Assembly: GCF_011420305.2 (NCBI RefSeq)
Contig: NZ_CP061769.1
Span: forward strand, 3,893,001 to 3,957,000
Direction of reading: 5' to 3'
From: Nocardioides ochotonae
GTDB taxonomy: Bacteria > Actinomycetota > Actinomycetes > Propionibacteriales > Nocardioidaceae
Length of the DNA stretch: 64,000 bases
Under the pieces are notes generated by a model. That model did not search any database. It saw nothing but the letters and a program-made list of their open reading frames with translations, and had not been told where the DNA came from. The position numbers and the translations under genes are program-made. Shown piece after piece: positions 1 to 11,970 of this stretch. Numbering within the stretch: position 1 is the first letter of the stretch; the number at the start of each line of letters is the position of its first letter.

Positions 1-192
1 GAGATGGGCACCCAGAAGGGCCGCGCCACCAAGCCGGACCTCAAGGTCGGCGTCTGCGGCGAGCACGGCGGCGACCCGGCGTCGATCCACTTCTTCGAGA
101 CCGTCGGGCTGGACTACGTGTCCTGCTCGCCGTTCCGGGTGCCGGTCGCCCGCCTCGAGGCCGCCCGCGCGGTCCTCGGCACCGACGCCTGA
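1..192 (+). CDS. ppdK: Pyruvate phosphate dikinase, C-terminal fragment
   Basis: Only the last 63 codons are inside the window; the frame is open from base 1 and stops with TGA at 190-192. The fragment contains GEHGGDP followed by [18 protein letters not shown], the C-terminal PEP/pyruvate-binding barrel of PPDK; the Cys in VSCSPFRVP is the family's active-site cysteine. The enzyme interconverts pyruvate + ATP + Pi with PEP + AMP + PPi in the cytosol. A strong hairpin follows 18 bases after the stop. Its position beside a low-oxygen gene set fits a role in redox- or energy-limited carbon flux, but that is inference. Confidence 0.93.
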   Translation, partial: EMGTQKGRATKPDLKVGVCGEHGGDPASIHFFETVGLDYVSCSPFRVPVARLEAARAVLGTDA

Positions 193-209
193 CCCCTCCT
201 GCACCACCG

Positions 210-238
210 CGCGCCCCCGGCCACCGGCCGGGGGCGCG
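210..238 (+). terminator. Terminator after ppdK
   Basis: A perfect 13-bp inverted repeat (CGCGCCCCCGGCC at 210-222, loop ACC, complement at 226-238) lies 18 bases after the ppdK stop. There is no U-run, as is common in GC-rich actinobacteria. The remaining gap to 409 shows no gene; it holds only a short direct repeat, CTCCCTCAAG. Confidence 0.7.
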
Positions 239-408
239 TCGGCGTTCTCGCGCAACCACACGGGCCGACTCGGGGTGGAGCAACGGCGGCCCGGGCGGGG
301 GAACCTCCCTCAAGGCTGCGGTGGGAGCTGGGCTCGACCACCGCGCCCCGCACACGGGCCGCCGTACCTCCTCCCCGGCTCCCTCAAGCCCAGGAGGAGG
401 AGTCGTTG

Positions 409-1359
409 TCAGCGCAGGATCTGGCCGCCCTCCTCGAGCACCAGTCCGGGCATCAGGTCGTCGACCGACCCGTCAGGGACCACCTCGACCGGCGCCTCGG
501 AGAACCGCAGCAGGGACCGCGCGACGTTGCCGAGCGGCCAGATCCGGCCGGCGTCGCGGCGCCGGCGCAGGACGACGACCACGTCGACGGCCGCACTGTG
601 CCGCACCAGCACCTCCGTGGGGGTGCCGTGCTCGGCGTGCAGCTCGACCTGGACGTCGGGGTACTCCGCGCGCCACGGGGCGAGCAGCGAGGTCAGCATC
701 CGCAGCCCCTCGTCGCGCCACTCCTCGGGGCGGACCCGCTGGGCGATCAGGTCGGAGTAGGCGTCCGGCATCCGCCAGGCGTGCACCACGACCAGGGTCG
801 CGCCGCGCTCCCGCGCGAACTCGAAGGCCCGCGAGAGCAGGTGCGGCGAGACGGCGGGACGCTTCACGCCGAGCAGCACCCGGCCGTGCCCGCCGGCACC
901 GCTCCAGCCCTCGGGGACGACCACCGCGCGGACCGGCGTACGAGCCGCCACCGCTGCGGTCGTGGCTCCGGCGACCATGCGGTCCACGCCGGTGCGGGTC
1001 TCGCGGCCGAGCACCAGGAGGTGTGCGGTGCCCGTGCCGCGCAGCAGGCCGGTCACCCGCGACCCGGTCTCGTGGGCGGTCTCGATGAGGAGGTCCGGCT
1101 GGCGCTCGAGCGCCTCGCTGCGTGCGGCGGCGAGGACATCCTCCGCCGCGCTCCGCAGGTCCGTGAGGGTCAGCGGCAGCGGCGCCATCGGGACGTACGA
1201 CGGGCTCACGTGCACCAGGCGCAGGACCGATCCCTCACGGGCGGCCACGTCCGCGGCGTACCGGATCGCGCCGAGGCTGCGCGCGGTGCCGTCGACGCCG
1301 ACGGCGACGACCTCCGCCGCGGGGTCGGTGCGGTGCTCGGACCGGACCTCGGGGGACAT
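409..1359 (-). CDS. Tandem universal stress protein (two UspA domains)
   Basis: 316 aa with two UspA domains. The first opens with VVAVGVDGTARSLGAIRYA and ends in an LVLGRETRTGVDRMVAG-type ATP loop (G-x2-G-x9-G-like). The second starts near GRVLLGVKRP and its loop (LRRRRDAGRIWPLGNVARSL) is degenerate. The ATG at 1359 has AGGAG about 6 bases upstream. Tandem USPs are frequent members of the mycobacterial DosR regulon, and a DosR-like palindrome sits about 65 bp upstream (1425-1438). Likely a nucleotide-binding stress protein of hypoxia or stasis; the molecular target cannot be read from sequence. Confidence 0.88.
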   Translation of the reverse strand: MSPEVRSEHRTDPAAEVVAVGVDGTARSLGAIRYAADVAAREGSVLRLVHVSPSYVPMAPLPLTLTDLRSAAEDVLAAARSEALERQPDLLIETAHETGSRVTGLLRGTGTAHLLVLGRETRTGVDRMVAGATTAAVAARTPVRAVVVPEGWSGAGGHGRVLLGVKRPAVSPHLLSRAFEFARERGATLVVVHAWRMPDAYSDLIAQRVRPEEWRDEGLRMLTSLLAPWRAEYPDVQVELHAEHGTPTEVLVRHSAAVDVVVVLRRRRDAGRIWPLGNVARSLLRFSEAPVEVVPDGSVDDLMPGLVLEEGGQILR

Positions 1360-1424
1360 CGCTGCTCCTGTGCTGGTGCGGGGCGGGACACGCCGATCCT
1401 CGCCTCACCGGGCCCTCGGTCACA

Positions 1425-1438
1425 GGGCCCAACGTCCC
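1425..1438. promoter_or_regulatory. DosR-like box upstream of usp
   Basis: GGGCC-CAAC-GTCCC matches the DosR core GGGAC-N4-GTCCC at 9 of 10 fixed positions and is nearly palindromic. It ends about 65 bp upstream of the usp ATG at 1359, a plausible activator position. A response regulator of the DosR family is encoded nearby. Binding is inferred. Confidence 0.45.
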
Positions 1439-1462
1439 GGTTGCGGCGGGACAGGGGGCCTG

Positions 1463-3241
<1,779 letters not shown>

Positions 3242-3391
3242 TTAGCAACGCCACGGCCCCCGCACCGATCCTCGCGGCCGAGGTCACACCGCGAGTCGGC
3301 GCCCGTGGCGCACCCAGTCGGGGTAGGGGCGACCGGGGTGGGGGCACGATGGCTGCAGAGGTTCAGAAAGGGTCCGAGGGACGGAGGAAGC

Positions 3392-3820
3392 ATGGACGCG
3401 CCACACGACGATGCCTTGCGCTGGGGGACGGGGCCGCTCATCGAGCTCGACGAGGGCGACTGCTGGGCGCTGCTGGGCTCGCGGGAGCTCGGCCGGATCG
3501 CCTGGACCGGCCCCGACGGGCCGGCGCTGCGCCCGGTCAACCATGCGGTCAGCGACGGCGTGCTGTGGCTGCGCACCACCGCCTACTCCTCGCTCGCGCA
3601 GCAGATCGACGACAGCCCGGTGGCCTACGAGGTCGACGACCTCGACCACCACACCCGCGCCGGGTGGAGCGTCGTGGTCCAGGGCACCGCCCGGCTGGTC
3701 TACCCGGGGCGCGAGGGGCCCAACCCGCCCGACCTGCAGACCTGGCCGAGCGGTCCGCGCCCGGTGTGGGTCGAGGTGATCCCCCGCTCGGTCACCGGAC
3801 GTCGCCTGGTGGCGAGCTGA
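3392..3820 (+). CDS. PPOX-fold (pyridoxamine 5'-phosphate oxidase family) protein
   Basis: 142 aa. The ATG at 3392 follows GGAGGAAG by a few bases. The sequence LGSRELGRIAWTGPDGPALRPVNHAV and the later DDLDHHTRAGWSVVVQGTA are typical of the split-barrel flavin/F420-binding family (compare Rv2004c-neighbourhood and other DosR-regulon proteins). The cofactor cannot be decided: no diagnostic F420 motif is evident. It lies between the sensor kinase and the response regulator, on the opposite strand to both. A paralogue occurs at 11971-12411 beside a second USP, so PPOX-USP pairing occurs twice in this island. Confidence 0.8.
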   Translation: MDAPHDDALRWGTGPLIELDEGDCWALLGSRELGRIAWTGPDGPALRPVNHAVSDGVLWLRTTAYSSLAQQIDDSPVAYEVDDLDHHTRAGWSVVVQGTARLVYPGREGPNPPDLQTWPSGPRPVWVEVIPRSVTGRRLVAS

Positions 3821-3855
3821 GCGCGCGCCAGTCCGTGTGCCCCAGCCGATGAAGC

Positions 3856-4506
3856 TCAGTGCCGGTGCTTGGTGGCGTAGATCGCGGCCTGGGTGCGGCT
3901 GTCCAGCCCGAGCTTGGCCAGCAACGAGGAGACGTAGTTCTTGATCGTCTTCTCGGCCAGGAACATGTGCTCGGCGATCTGCCGGTTGGTCATGCCCTCG
4001 GCGATCAGGTCGAGGATCTTCTGCTCCTGGCTGGTGAGCCGCTCGAGGTTGGAGTCGCGCGGCGGGCCGGTGCGCAGCCGCTCGAGCACCTGGGCGGTGA
4101 CCGCCGGGTCCAGCATCGACTGGCCGTCGGCGACCCGGCGGACGGTGTCGATGAGGTCGTTGCCCCGCACCTGCTTGAGCAGGTAGCCCGCGGCCCCCGC
4201 CATGATCGCGGAGAACAGCGCCTCGTCGTCGTCGTAGGAGGTCAGGATCAGCGCGTGCACCGAGGGGTCGAGGGACCGCACCTCGCGGCACACGTCGATG
4301 CCGGAGCCGTCCGGCAGCCGGCCGTCCAGGATCGCGACGTCGGGGCGCAGCGCGGGGATCCGCGCCGCCGCCTCCTTGGCCAGGCCGCTCTCGCCGACGA
4401 CCTCGATGTCGCCCTCGCTCTCGAGGAGGTCCTTGATCCCACGCCGGACGATCTCGTGATCGTCGAGCAGGAAGACGCGGATCGGCGTGGTGCGTGGCTC
4501 GGCCAT
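3856..4506 (-). CDS. DosR/DevR-like NarL-family response regulator
   Basis: 216 aa. The receiver domain (about 8-125) has the acidic pair DD15-16, phospho-acceptor Asp61 in VAILDGRLPDGSG, Thr89 in LILTSYDD and Lys111 in YLLKQV. The LuxR-type HTH (about 150-210) carries LTSQEQKILDLIAEGMTNRQ, AEKTIKNYVSSLLAKLGL. Receiver and helix wording (GAAGYLLKQVRGNDL, MFLAEKTVKNYVS-like) is very close to mycobacterial DosR. The start ATG at 4506 has TAGGTT seven bases upstream, so the message is probably leaderless. It probably activates the surrounding genes that carry GGGAC-N4-GTCCC-like boxes when phosphorylated by the kinase at 1463-3163. Confidence 0.9.
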   Translation of the reverse strand: MAEPRTTPIRVFLLDDHEIVRRGIKDLLESEGDIEVVGESGLAKEAAARIPALRPDVAILDGRLPDGSGIDVCREVRSLDPSVHALILTSYDDDEALFSAIMAGAAGYLLKQVRGNDLIDTVRRVADGQSMLDPAVTAQVLERLRTGPPRDSNLERLTSQEQKILDLIAEGMTNRQIAEHMFLAEKTIKNYVSSLLAKLGLDSRTQAAIYATKHRH

Positions 4507-4513
4507 AGGCTCG

Positions 4514-4519
4514 AACCTA
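4514..4519 (-). promoter_or_regulatory. -10 element of a leaderless devR-like transcript
   Basis: TAGGTT (minus strand) is followed by seven bases and then the ATG at 4506. The spacing places the transcription start at or next to the start codon, and no Shine-Dalgarno is present. Confidence 0.5.
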
Positions 4520-4655
4520 CCGGCTGGCGCTCTCGTGCGCGCGCCCTCGGCGCGACCGCGCCCGTATCAGCGCCCGTATCAGCGCCGGGTCAGCGCTGAT
4601 GCCAAGGCCGATTCTGGGGGCCGAAGCCACCCCGTCGGATGGTCCCACCGCGCCC

Positions 4656-4669
4656 GGGACCATGGACCC
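4656..4669. promoter_or_regulatory. DosR-like box upstream of the Acg-like gene
   Basis: GGGAC-CATG-GACCC differs from GGGAC-N4-GTCCC at one position and ends 67 bp before the ATG at 4737. The left half also forms an 8-bp inverted repeat with ATGGTCCC at 4639-4646 (nine-base spacer), so a second half-site may be present. Confidence 0.45.
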
Positions 4670-4736
4670 TTTGCTCCCGCAGACATGCCCTTCACGCTGG
4701 GGGGTACCCGACCCCACCAGACGAGAGGAGCGGGCC

Positions 4737-5783
4737 ATGGGCACCCTGGCCGACATCGGTCGCGCCACCCCGCCGCGGTCCGCCCCCGGACTCGGCCGCG
4801 CGGCCTCGGCGTACGAGGTCGTCGCCTTGGCCTGCCGCGCACCGAGCGTCCACAACACCCAGCCGTGGCGGTGGCGCGTGGACGGCACCAGCCTCGAGCT
4901 GTACGCCGACTGCTCCCGCGCCCTGCCGGCCGCCGACCCCCGCGGCCGCAACCTGGTGCTGAGCTGCGGCGCCGCACTGCACCACGCCGAGGCGGCCGCC
5001 CGGGCGCTCGGCTGGGAGCCGACGCTCCAGCGCCGGCCGGACCCGGCGGAACCCGGCCTGCTGGCCCGCATCCACCTGGCCGACCGCGATCCCGACGCCC
5101 GGGAGACACCCGGTGCGCAGGACCCCGCCGTCGTGCTCCGGGCGATCCACGAGCGCCGCACCGACCGGCGCCGGTTCACCTCCTGGCCGGTCCCGGTCTC
5201 ACGGCTGGAGCGTCTCGCCGCGGCGGCGGTCGAGCAGGGCGGGCTCAGCGAGCCGATCGTCGACGTCACCGCCCGGTTCCGCCTCGAGCTGCTGATCAGC
5301 CGCGCGATGAGCGCCCAGGAGGGCGACGAGCGGCTCCTCGCCGAGCAGCGCTCCTGGATCGACCACAGCCGCGACGACGGCATCCCGGCCGACTCCGTGC
5401 CCGAGATGGGCTTCGGTCCCCTGGCCCACCGCAGCCGGTTCAGCCGGGCGGCGCGCCCCGAGGTGCCCGGTCCGGCGCGCGACCTCGTCGAGGCCTCCGA
5501 CGGGGTGGTGGTGATCGGGGGCCCGGACGACTCCGTCGAGGCGTGGCTGCGCTCGGGTGAGGCCCTGAGCGCCCTGTGGCTGCTCGCGACCCGCACCGGG
5601 CTCTCCGTGGTGCCGCTCAGCCAGGTCGTCGAGGTCGACGAGACCCGCCCCGCCCTCCAGCACGACGTCCTCGGCGGCCGACTGGTCCCGCACGTCGTGC
5701 TGCGCATCGGCTGGCAGGAGATCTCCCGCAGCACCCACCGCGCCACCCCACGTCGTCCGCTGGACGACGTGCTCAGCCCCTGA
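4737..5783 (+). CDS. Acg-like nitroreductase-fold protein
   Basis: 348 aa from the ATG at 4737 (GAGAGGAGCG upstream). The N-terminus contains ACRAPSVHNTQPWRW, the hallmark of the Acg/Rv2032-Rv3131 group of FMN-binding nitroreductase-like proteins. The C-terminus ATPRRPLDDVLSP also matches that group (ATPRRPIDEV in Rv2032). In mycobacteria these are among the most strongly DosR-induced genes. Acg lacks ordinary nitroreductase activity and has been proposed to sequester flavin, so an enzymatic reaction should not be assumed here. It is divergent from the regulator at 3856-4506 and has a DosR-like box in the shared gap. Confidence 0.88.
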   Translation: MGTLADIGRATPPRSAPGLGRAASAYEVVALACRAPSVHNTQPWRWRVDGTSLELYADCSRALPAADPRGRNLVLSCGAALHHAEAAARALGWEPTLQRRPDPAEPGLLARIHLADRDPDARETPGAQDPAVVLRAIHERRTDRRRFTSWPVPVSRLERLAAAAVEQGGLSEPIVDVTARFRLELLISRAMSAQEGDERLLAEQRSWIDHSRDDGIPADSVPEMGFGPLAHRSRFSRAARPEVPGPARDLVEASDGVVVIGGPDDSVEAWLRSGEALSALWLLATRTGLSVVPLSQVVEVDETRPALQHDVLGGRLVPHVVLRIGWQEISRSTHRATPRRPLDDVLSP

Positions 5784-5826
5784 GAGCCGCGTTACACGAC
5801 GTGCCCCCGGTCACGCGACACCCCTG

Positions 5827-5840
5827 AGGACGAAGGTCCC
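5827..5840. promoter_or_regulatory. DosR-like box upstream of cydA
   Basis: AGGAC-GAAG-GTCCC matches the DosR core at 9 of 10 positions and lies 89 bp before the cydA GTG. No Rex-type palindrome (TTGTGAA-N-TTCACAA) is visible in the 146-bp gap. Confidence 0.38.
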
Positions 5841-5929
5841 CACGAGACGGGTCGCCAGACCGTGGGGTATCGGGTCGACTCTTCCTACTCTCGGGTACGA
5901 CCCAACAGCCCTCCCTCTCAGGAGCACCC

Positions 5930-7378
5930 GTGGACCCGCTCGACATCGCGCGATGGCAGTTCGCCATCACGACGGTCTACCACTTCTTGTTCGTCCCGAT
6001 CACGATCGGACTGTCGGCGATGGTCGCCGGCTACGAGACCGCGTGGTTGCGCACCCGCAACCCGATGTACCTGCGGCTGACGAAGTTCTTCGGCAAGCTG
6101 TTCCTGATCAACTTCGCCATCGGCGTGGTGACCGGCATCGTGCAGGAGTTCCAGTTCGGCATGAACTGGTCGGACTACTCCCGCTTCGTCGGTGACGTCT
6201 TCGGCGCCCCGCTGGCCATCGAGGGGCTGCTGGCCTTCTTCCTCGAGTCCACCTTCCTCGGCCTGTGGATCTTCGGCTGGGACCGGCTGCCCGGCAAGCT
6301 GCACGCCGCCTGCATGTGGATCGTGCACCTCGGCACGCTGTTCTCGGCGTACTTCATCCTGGCCGCGAACTCCTGGATGCAGCACCCGGTCGGCTACGCG
6401 TTCAACCCCGACACCGGACGTGCGGAGATGACCGACTTCGCCGCGGTGCTGTTCAACAAGGTCCAGCTGGTCACGTTCCCGCACGTCATCCTGGCGGCGT
6501 ACATGACCGGTGCGGCGCTGGTCGCGGCCGTGGCGTTCTGGCACCTGCGCAAGCACCGCGAGGGCTCCCCCGACGCCACGATGTGGCGCAAGGCCGTGCG
6601 CACGGCGGCGGTGGTGGTGCTGGTCAGCGGCGCCGGTGTCGTCGGTGTCGGCGACATCCAGGGCAAGATCATGACCGACGTCCAGCCGATGAAGATGGCG
6701 GCCGCGGAGGCGCTCTACGAGACCGAGCAACCCGCGTCGTTCTCGGTCCTCACCATCGCCACCCCGGACGGCAAGGAGGAGAAGTTCTCCATCACCATCC
6801 CCAACGTGCTGTCGTTCCTGGCCACCGGCACCTGGGACGGTGAGGTCAAGGGCATCAACGAGCTGCGCGAGCAGTACCAGGAGACCTACGGCCAGGACCC
6901 CGGCACGACGTACTACTCCGCCGGCGACTACACCCCGAACATCCCGGTCACCTACTGGACCTTCCGGTTCATGATGGGCCTCGGCTTCGCCGCGATGATC
7001 GTCGCCGCCTGGGTGCTCTGGGCGACCCGCAAGGGCCGCGTCCCCCAGGGCCGGCTGCTCTACACCGCGATGATGCTGGTGCCGTTCATGCCGCTCTTCG
7101 CGAACTCGATGGGCTGGATCTTCACCGAGATGGGGCGCCAGCCATGGGCCGTCTTCGGCCTGATGACCACCCAGTCGGCCGTCTCCCCCGGCGTCACGGC
7201 CGCGCAGGTGCTGACCTCCCTGATCGCCTTCACCCTGGTCTACGGCGTGCTGGCGGTGATCGAGGTCAAGCTCCTGCTCGCCGCGATCCGCAAGGGCGCC
7301 GACGAGATCGGCGAGGACGACCTCCCGCGGGTGCGCACCAAGGACGACGACGACGCCCCGTTCGCGTTCGCCTACTGA
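5930..7378 (+). CDS. cydA: Cytochrome bd ubiquinol/menaquinol oxidase subunit I
   Basis: 482 aa; the GTG at 5930 has AGGAG about six bases upstream. It is an integral membrane protein of about nine helices. His18 in TTVYHFLFVPITIG corresponds to the haem b595 ligand. The VTFPHVILAAYMTG histidine and the TFRFMMGLG methionine correspond to the haem b558 ligands, and GRQPW is the conserved CydA signature. It is shorter than E. coli CydA, as expected for the short Q-loop class. With cydB 31 bp downstream it forms the high-affinity terminal oxidase that reduces O2 to water without proton pumping. Confidence 0.97.
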   Translation: MDPLDIARWQFAITTVYHFLFVPITIGLSAMVAGYETAWLRTRNPMYLRLTKFFGKLFLINFAIGVVTGIVQEFQFGMNWSDYSRFVGDVFGAPLAIEGLLAFFLESTFLGLWIFGWDRLPGKLHAACMWIVHLGTLFSAYFILAANSWMQHPVGYAFNPDTGRAEMTDFAAVLFNKVQLVTFPHVILAAYMTGAALVAAVAFWHLRKHREGSPDATMWRKAVRTAAVVVLVSGAGVVGVGDIQGKIMTDVQPMKMAAAEALYETEQPASFSVLTIATPDGKEEKFSITIPNVLSFLATGTWDGEVKGINELREQYQETYGQDPGTTYYSAGDYTPNIPVTYWTFRFMMGLGFAAMIVAAWVLWATRKGRVPQGRLLYTAMMLVPFMPLFANSMGWIFTEMGRQPWAVFGLMTTQSAVSPGVTAAQVLTSLIAFTLVYGVLAVIEVKLLLAAIRKGADEIGEDDLPRVRTKDDDDAPFAFAY

Positions 7379-7409
7379 GCCTCGAGAGCACGAAGAGAGA
7401 ACAAGAGAC

Positions 7410-8429
<1,020 letters not shown>

Positions 8430-8560
8430 CCCGCCCCGCAGCCACCCGGACCCTCCTGGCCGGGTGGCTGCGCCGCACCTCAGCACCACCCTCAGCACGA
8501 CTCAGGGGCACCACCACGCGCACCCGACACCGCCGCCCGACCGCCTGACCGGAGCACCAG

Positions 8561-11500
8561 ATGAAGCCGACCGACCCGCGCCTGCGGACCCACCTCACCC
8601 CCGCGCGGCTCCCCCTCGCGGGAGTCCTGGCGGCCGGTGTCGTCGGCGCGGTGCTGATCATCGGGCAGGCCTGGACGGTGACCGGCCTCGTGGTCGCCGC
8701 CGTCCGCGGCGAGGACCTCGCGCCCTGGGCGCTCGGGGTCGCGGGGGTCTTCGTGGCCCGGGCGCTGTGCTCGTGGGCCGGCGACCTCGCCGCGGCGCGC
8801 GCCGCCTCGGTCGTCGGCACCCACCTGCGCCGTCAGGTGACCGCCGCGCTGCTGCGGCGGCGTACCTCCGAGCCCGGCGACGCGGTGCTGCTCACCCGCG
8901 GCATCAGCGCGGCCGAGCCGTACCTCACCCGCTACCTGCCCGCCGTCGTGCTGGCGGGCGTGCTGCCGGCGCTGACGGTGGTCGTGATCGCGACCCAGGA
9001 CTGGCTCAGCGCCCTCATCGTCGTGCTCACCCTGCCGCTGGTGCCGGTCTTCGGTGCCCTGGTCGGGGTGGCCACCCGTGACAAGGCCGAGAAGCAGTGG
9101 CGTGCCATGGCCTCGCTCTCGGGCCACTTCCTCGACGTCGTCCGCGGCCTGCCCACGCTGGTGGCCTACCGGCGTGCCCGGGTCCAGTCCGACACCATCG
9201 CGCGCACCACCGACCGCTACCGCCGCGCCAGCACCGCCACCCTGCGCATCGCCTTCGCCTCCTCCGCGATCCTCGAGCTCGTCGCCACGCTGTCGGTGGC
9301 GCTGGTCGCCGTCACGGTCGGCGTCCGGCTCGCCCACGACGGGATGGCCCTGGAGACCGCGCTGCTGGTGCTGCTGCTGGCCCCGGAGGCCTACTGGCCG
9401 CTGCGCCGGGTCGGCGCGGAGTTCCACGCCGCCGCCGAGGGCGTCGCGACCTTCGAGCAGGTCCACGACCTGCTGGAGACCGCCCCGCCGGCGGACCCCG
9501 GCACCCCCGGCCCCGCCCGCGGCGACCTGGAGCTCAGCGGCCTCACCGTCGTCCACCCCGGCCGCACCGTCCCCGCGCTCGACACCGTCGACGCCCGCAT
9601 CCCCGACCGCGGCGTCACCGCGGTGGTCGGTCCCTCCGGCTGCGGCAAGTCCACCCTGCTCGGCGCGGTCGTGGGCCTGGTGCCGGTGAGCGCCGGCACG
9701 ATCCGGGTCGGCGGCCGCGAGGTCGGCGGCACCGCCTGGCGCAGCCAGGTCGCGTGGGTGCCCCAGCGGCCGGTCTTCGTCGCCGGCTCGATCGCCGACA
9801 ACCTGCGGGTCGCCCGCCCCGACGCGTCGTACGACGAGCTGTGGGACGCCCTGCGCCGGGTGGCGCTCGAGGAGCGGGTCCGCGCCCTGCCGGCCGGCCT
9901 GGAGAGCCCCCTCGGCGAGGACGGCGCGAGCCTCTCCGCCGGTGAGCGGGCCCGGCTCGCGCTGGCCCGGGTCGTGCTGGCCGACCGCCCCTGGGTGCTG
10001 CTCGACGAGCCGACCGCCCACCTCGACGACCTCACCGAGCGCGTCATCGCCGACACGATCGCGGAGCTGGCCCGCGACCGGGCGGTCGTCGTGGTCGCGC
10101 ACCGCCCCACCCTGATGACCCTGGCCGACCACGTGGTCGCCCTCCCCGCTCCCGCGCGTCCGCGAACCCCGGTCGCCGACGACGTCACGGTGACCGCCGC
10201 CGACGCCCCGGCCCCGGCCCCCGACCCCGCGCCGGCCGCCGACGCGGACCCCGACGCCGACCCCGCGGAGGAGACCGAGCAGGTGTCCCGCCTCGGTCTC
10301 GGCGCCTCGACCGTGATCGGCGCCCTGGCCTCGCTGTCCGGCATCGCGCTCACCGCGACCGCCGGCTGGCTGATCGTCCAGGCCTCCACCCACCCGCCGG
10401 TGCTCACGCTGATGATGGCCGTGGTCGGGGTCCGGGCCTTCGGCCTGGCCCGCCCGGTGCTGCGCTACGTCGAGCGGCTGCGCTCCCACGACGTCGCCCT
10501 GCGGATGCTGGCCCGGCGCCGCGTCGAGGTCTACGACGCCCTGGTGCCGCTCGTGCCCGGTCGCCTGGGCAAGCGGCGCGGTGACCTCCTCGCCTCGGTC
10601 GTCGACGACGTCGACAGCGTCGTGGACGACGCGCTGCGGGTGAAGCTACCGCTGCGCTCCTTCGTCCTCGTGGCGCTGGGCGCGACCCTCGTCGCCGCCC
10701 TGATCCTCCCGGTGGCGGGCGGGATCGTGCTCGCCACCTGCCTCACCGCCGGCGTCGCCGCCTGGGGGCTGGCCCGCCTCGGCGCGAGCAGCGCCGAACG
10801 GACCACCGTCACCCAGCGCGCCGCGCTGTCCGAGGCCGCCGTCGAGATCGCCCAGGTCGCCCCGGAGCTGGTCATGTGGCAGGCCGGCGACCGTGCGGTC
10901 GCCCGCGTGGGCACGCTCAGCGATCGTCTCGGGCGCGCCACCCTGGGCGCCGGGGCATGGCTGGGCGCCGCGCGTGCCGCGGTCCTGGTCACCTGCGGCG
11001 CCGGCGTGGCCGCGATGGCCTGGCGCGGCGCCCCGGCGTACGCCGCCGGCGACGTGTCCGCACCGGTCCTCGCGCTGCTGATCCTGGTGCCGCTCGCGCT
11101 CGCCGACTCGATCCTGCCGATCGCCGAGGCCGGGGCCCTCTCGGCCCGCACCCGGGCCGCCACCGCGCGTCTCACCGCTCTCGAGCACACCCCTCCCGCG
11201 GTCCGGGCGACGATGGCCGACCCGCTGCCCCGCGGGCACGACATGGCGCTGCGCGAGGTGCGCGCGGGCTGGGGTGAGGACCGGTTCGCCCTGGACGGCG
11301 TCGACCTGAGCGTCGCGCCCGGCGAGCGGGTCGGTGTCGTGGGTGCGTCCGGATCCGGCAAGAGCACGCTGGCCGCCCTGCTCCTGCGCTTCCTCGACCC
11401 GGCCGAGGGCACCGTGGCGCTCGGCGGGACACCGCTGACCCACCTCGACCCCGACGACGTACGCCGCGTGGTCGGGCTGGTCGACGACGACCCGCACGTG

Positions 11501-11923
11501 TTCGCCTCCACGCTGGCCGAGAACGTCCGCTTCGCCCGCCCCGGCAGCAGCGACGCCGAGGTCGAGCGGGCCCTGCGCCGCGCCCGCCTGGGTGACTGGC
11601 TGGACGGCCTGCCCGACGGCCTCGACACCTGGATCGGCGCCGGCCACGCCCAGGTCTCCGGTGGCGAGCGGGCCCGGATCGCCGTCGCACGCTCGCTGCT
11701 CGCCGACCACCCGGTGCTGGTGCTCGACGAGCCCACCGCGCACCTCGACCACGCAACGGCCACCGACCTCGCCACGGAGCTGCTCACCGGCCCGCGCGGC
11801 CGCAGCCTGGTCTGGATCACCCACGACGACGTGGGCCTGGACCTGCTCGACCACCGCCTCGACCTCGACGACCCGGCCGGGTTCCGCGCGCCGCGTCGTA
11901 CCAGCGGGGCGCCTGGGTTCTGA
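8561..11923 (+). CDS. cydDC: Fused ABC transporter CydDC for cytochrome bd assembly
   Basis: 1120 aa carrying both half-transporters in one polypeptide. The CydD half (about 1-530) has six predicted helices, Walker A GPSGCGKST (about 357-366) and signature LSAGE (about 457). An Ala/Pro/Asp-rich linker (about 535-575) joins it to the CydC half, with Walker A GASGSGKST (about 928) and signature VSGGE (about 1032). Both ABC domains have Walker B LLDEPTAHLD or LVLDEPTAHLD. CydDC exports thiols and affects haem handling and is required for bd oxidase maturation. The two halves are separate genes in E. coli and M. tuberculosis; single-chain forms are known in other actinobacteria. The ATG at 8561 has GGAG nearby. 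Confidence 0.95.
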   Translation: MKPTDPRLRTHLTPARLPLAGVLAAGVVGAVLIIGQAWTVTGLVVAAVRGEDLAPWALGVAGVFVARALCSWAGDLAAARAASVVGTHLRRQVTAALLRRRTSEPGDAVLLTRGISAAEPYLTRYLPAVVLAGVLPALTVVVIATQDWLSALIVVLTLPLVPVFGALVGVATRDKAEKQWRAMASLSGHFLDVVRGLPTLVAYRRARVQSDTIARTTDRYRRASTATLRIAFASSAILELVATLSVALVAVTVGVRLAHDGMALETALLVLLLAPEAYWPLRRVGAEFHAAAEGVATFEQVHDLLETAPPADPGTPGPARGDLELSGLTVVHPGRTVPALDTVDARIPDRGVTAVVGPSGCGKSTLLGAVVGLVPVSAGTIRVGGREVGGTAWRSQVAWVPQRPVFVAGSIADNLRVARPDASYDELWDALRRVALEERVRALPAGLESPLGEDGASLSAGERARLALARVVLADRPWVLLDEPTAHLDDLTERVIADTIAELARDRAVVVVAHRPTLMTLADHVVALPAPARPRTPVADDVTVTAADAPAPAPDPAPAADADPDADPAEETEQVSRLGLGASTVIGALASLSGIALTATAGWLIVQASTHPPVLTLMMAVVGVRAFGLARPVLRYVERLRSHDVALRMLARRRVEVYDALVPLVPGRLGKRRGDLLASVVDDVDSVVDDALRVKLPLRSFVLVALGATLVAALILPVAGGIVLATCLTAGVAAWGLARLGASSAERTTVTQRAALSEAAVEIAQVAPELVMWQAGDRAVARVGTLSDRLGRATLGAGAWLGAARAAVLVTCGAGVAAMAWRGAPAYAAGDVSAPVLALLILVPLALADSILPIAEAGALSARTRAATARLTALEHTPPAVRATMADPLPRGHDMALREVRAGWGEDRFALDGVDLSVAPGERVGVVGASGSGKSTLAALLLRFLDPAEGTVALGGTPLTHLDPDDVRRVVGLVDDDPHVFASTLAENVRFARPGSSDAEVERALRRARLGDWLDGLPDGLDTWIGAGHAQVSGGERARIAVARSLLADHPVLVLDEPTAHLDHATATDLATELLTGPRGRSLVWITHDDVGLDLLDHRLDLDDPAGFRAPRRTSGAPGF

Positions 11924-11970
11924 GCGGGTCGTGAGTGGCCCGGGCTGTGGACGTCGGGGGGAGGTCCGGG

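Noticed and set aside
8492..10489. Long minus-strand frame opposite cydDC
   Set aside because: Composition (His/Gln/Gly/Asp-rich) is that of an antisense frame; cydDC on the plus strand has all ABC motifs.
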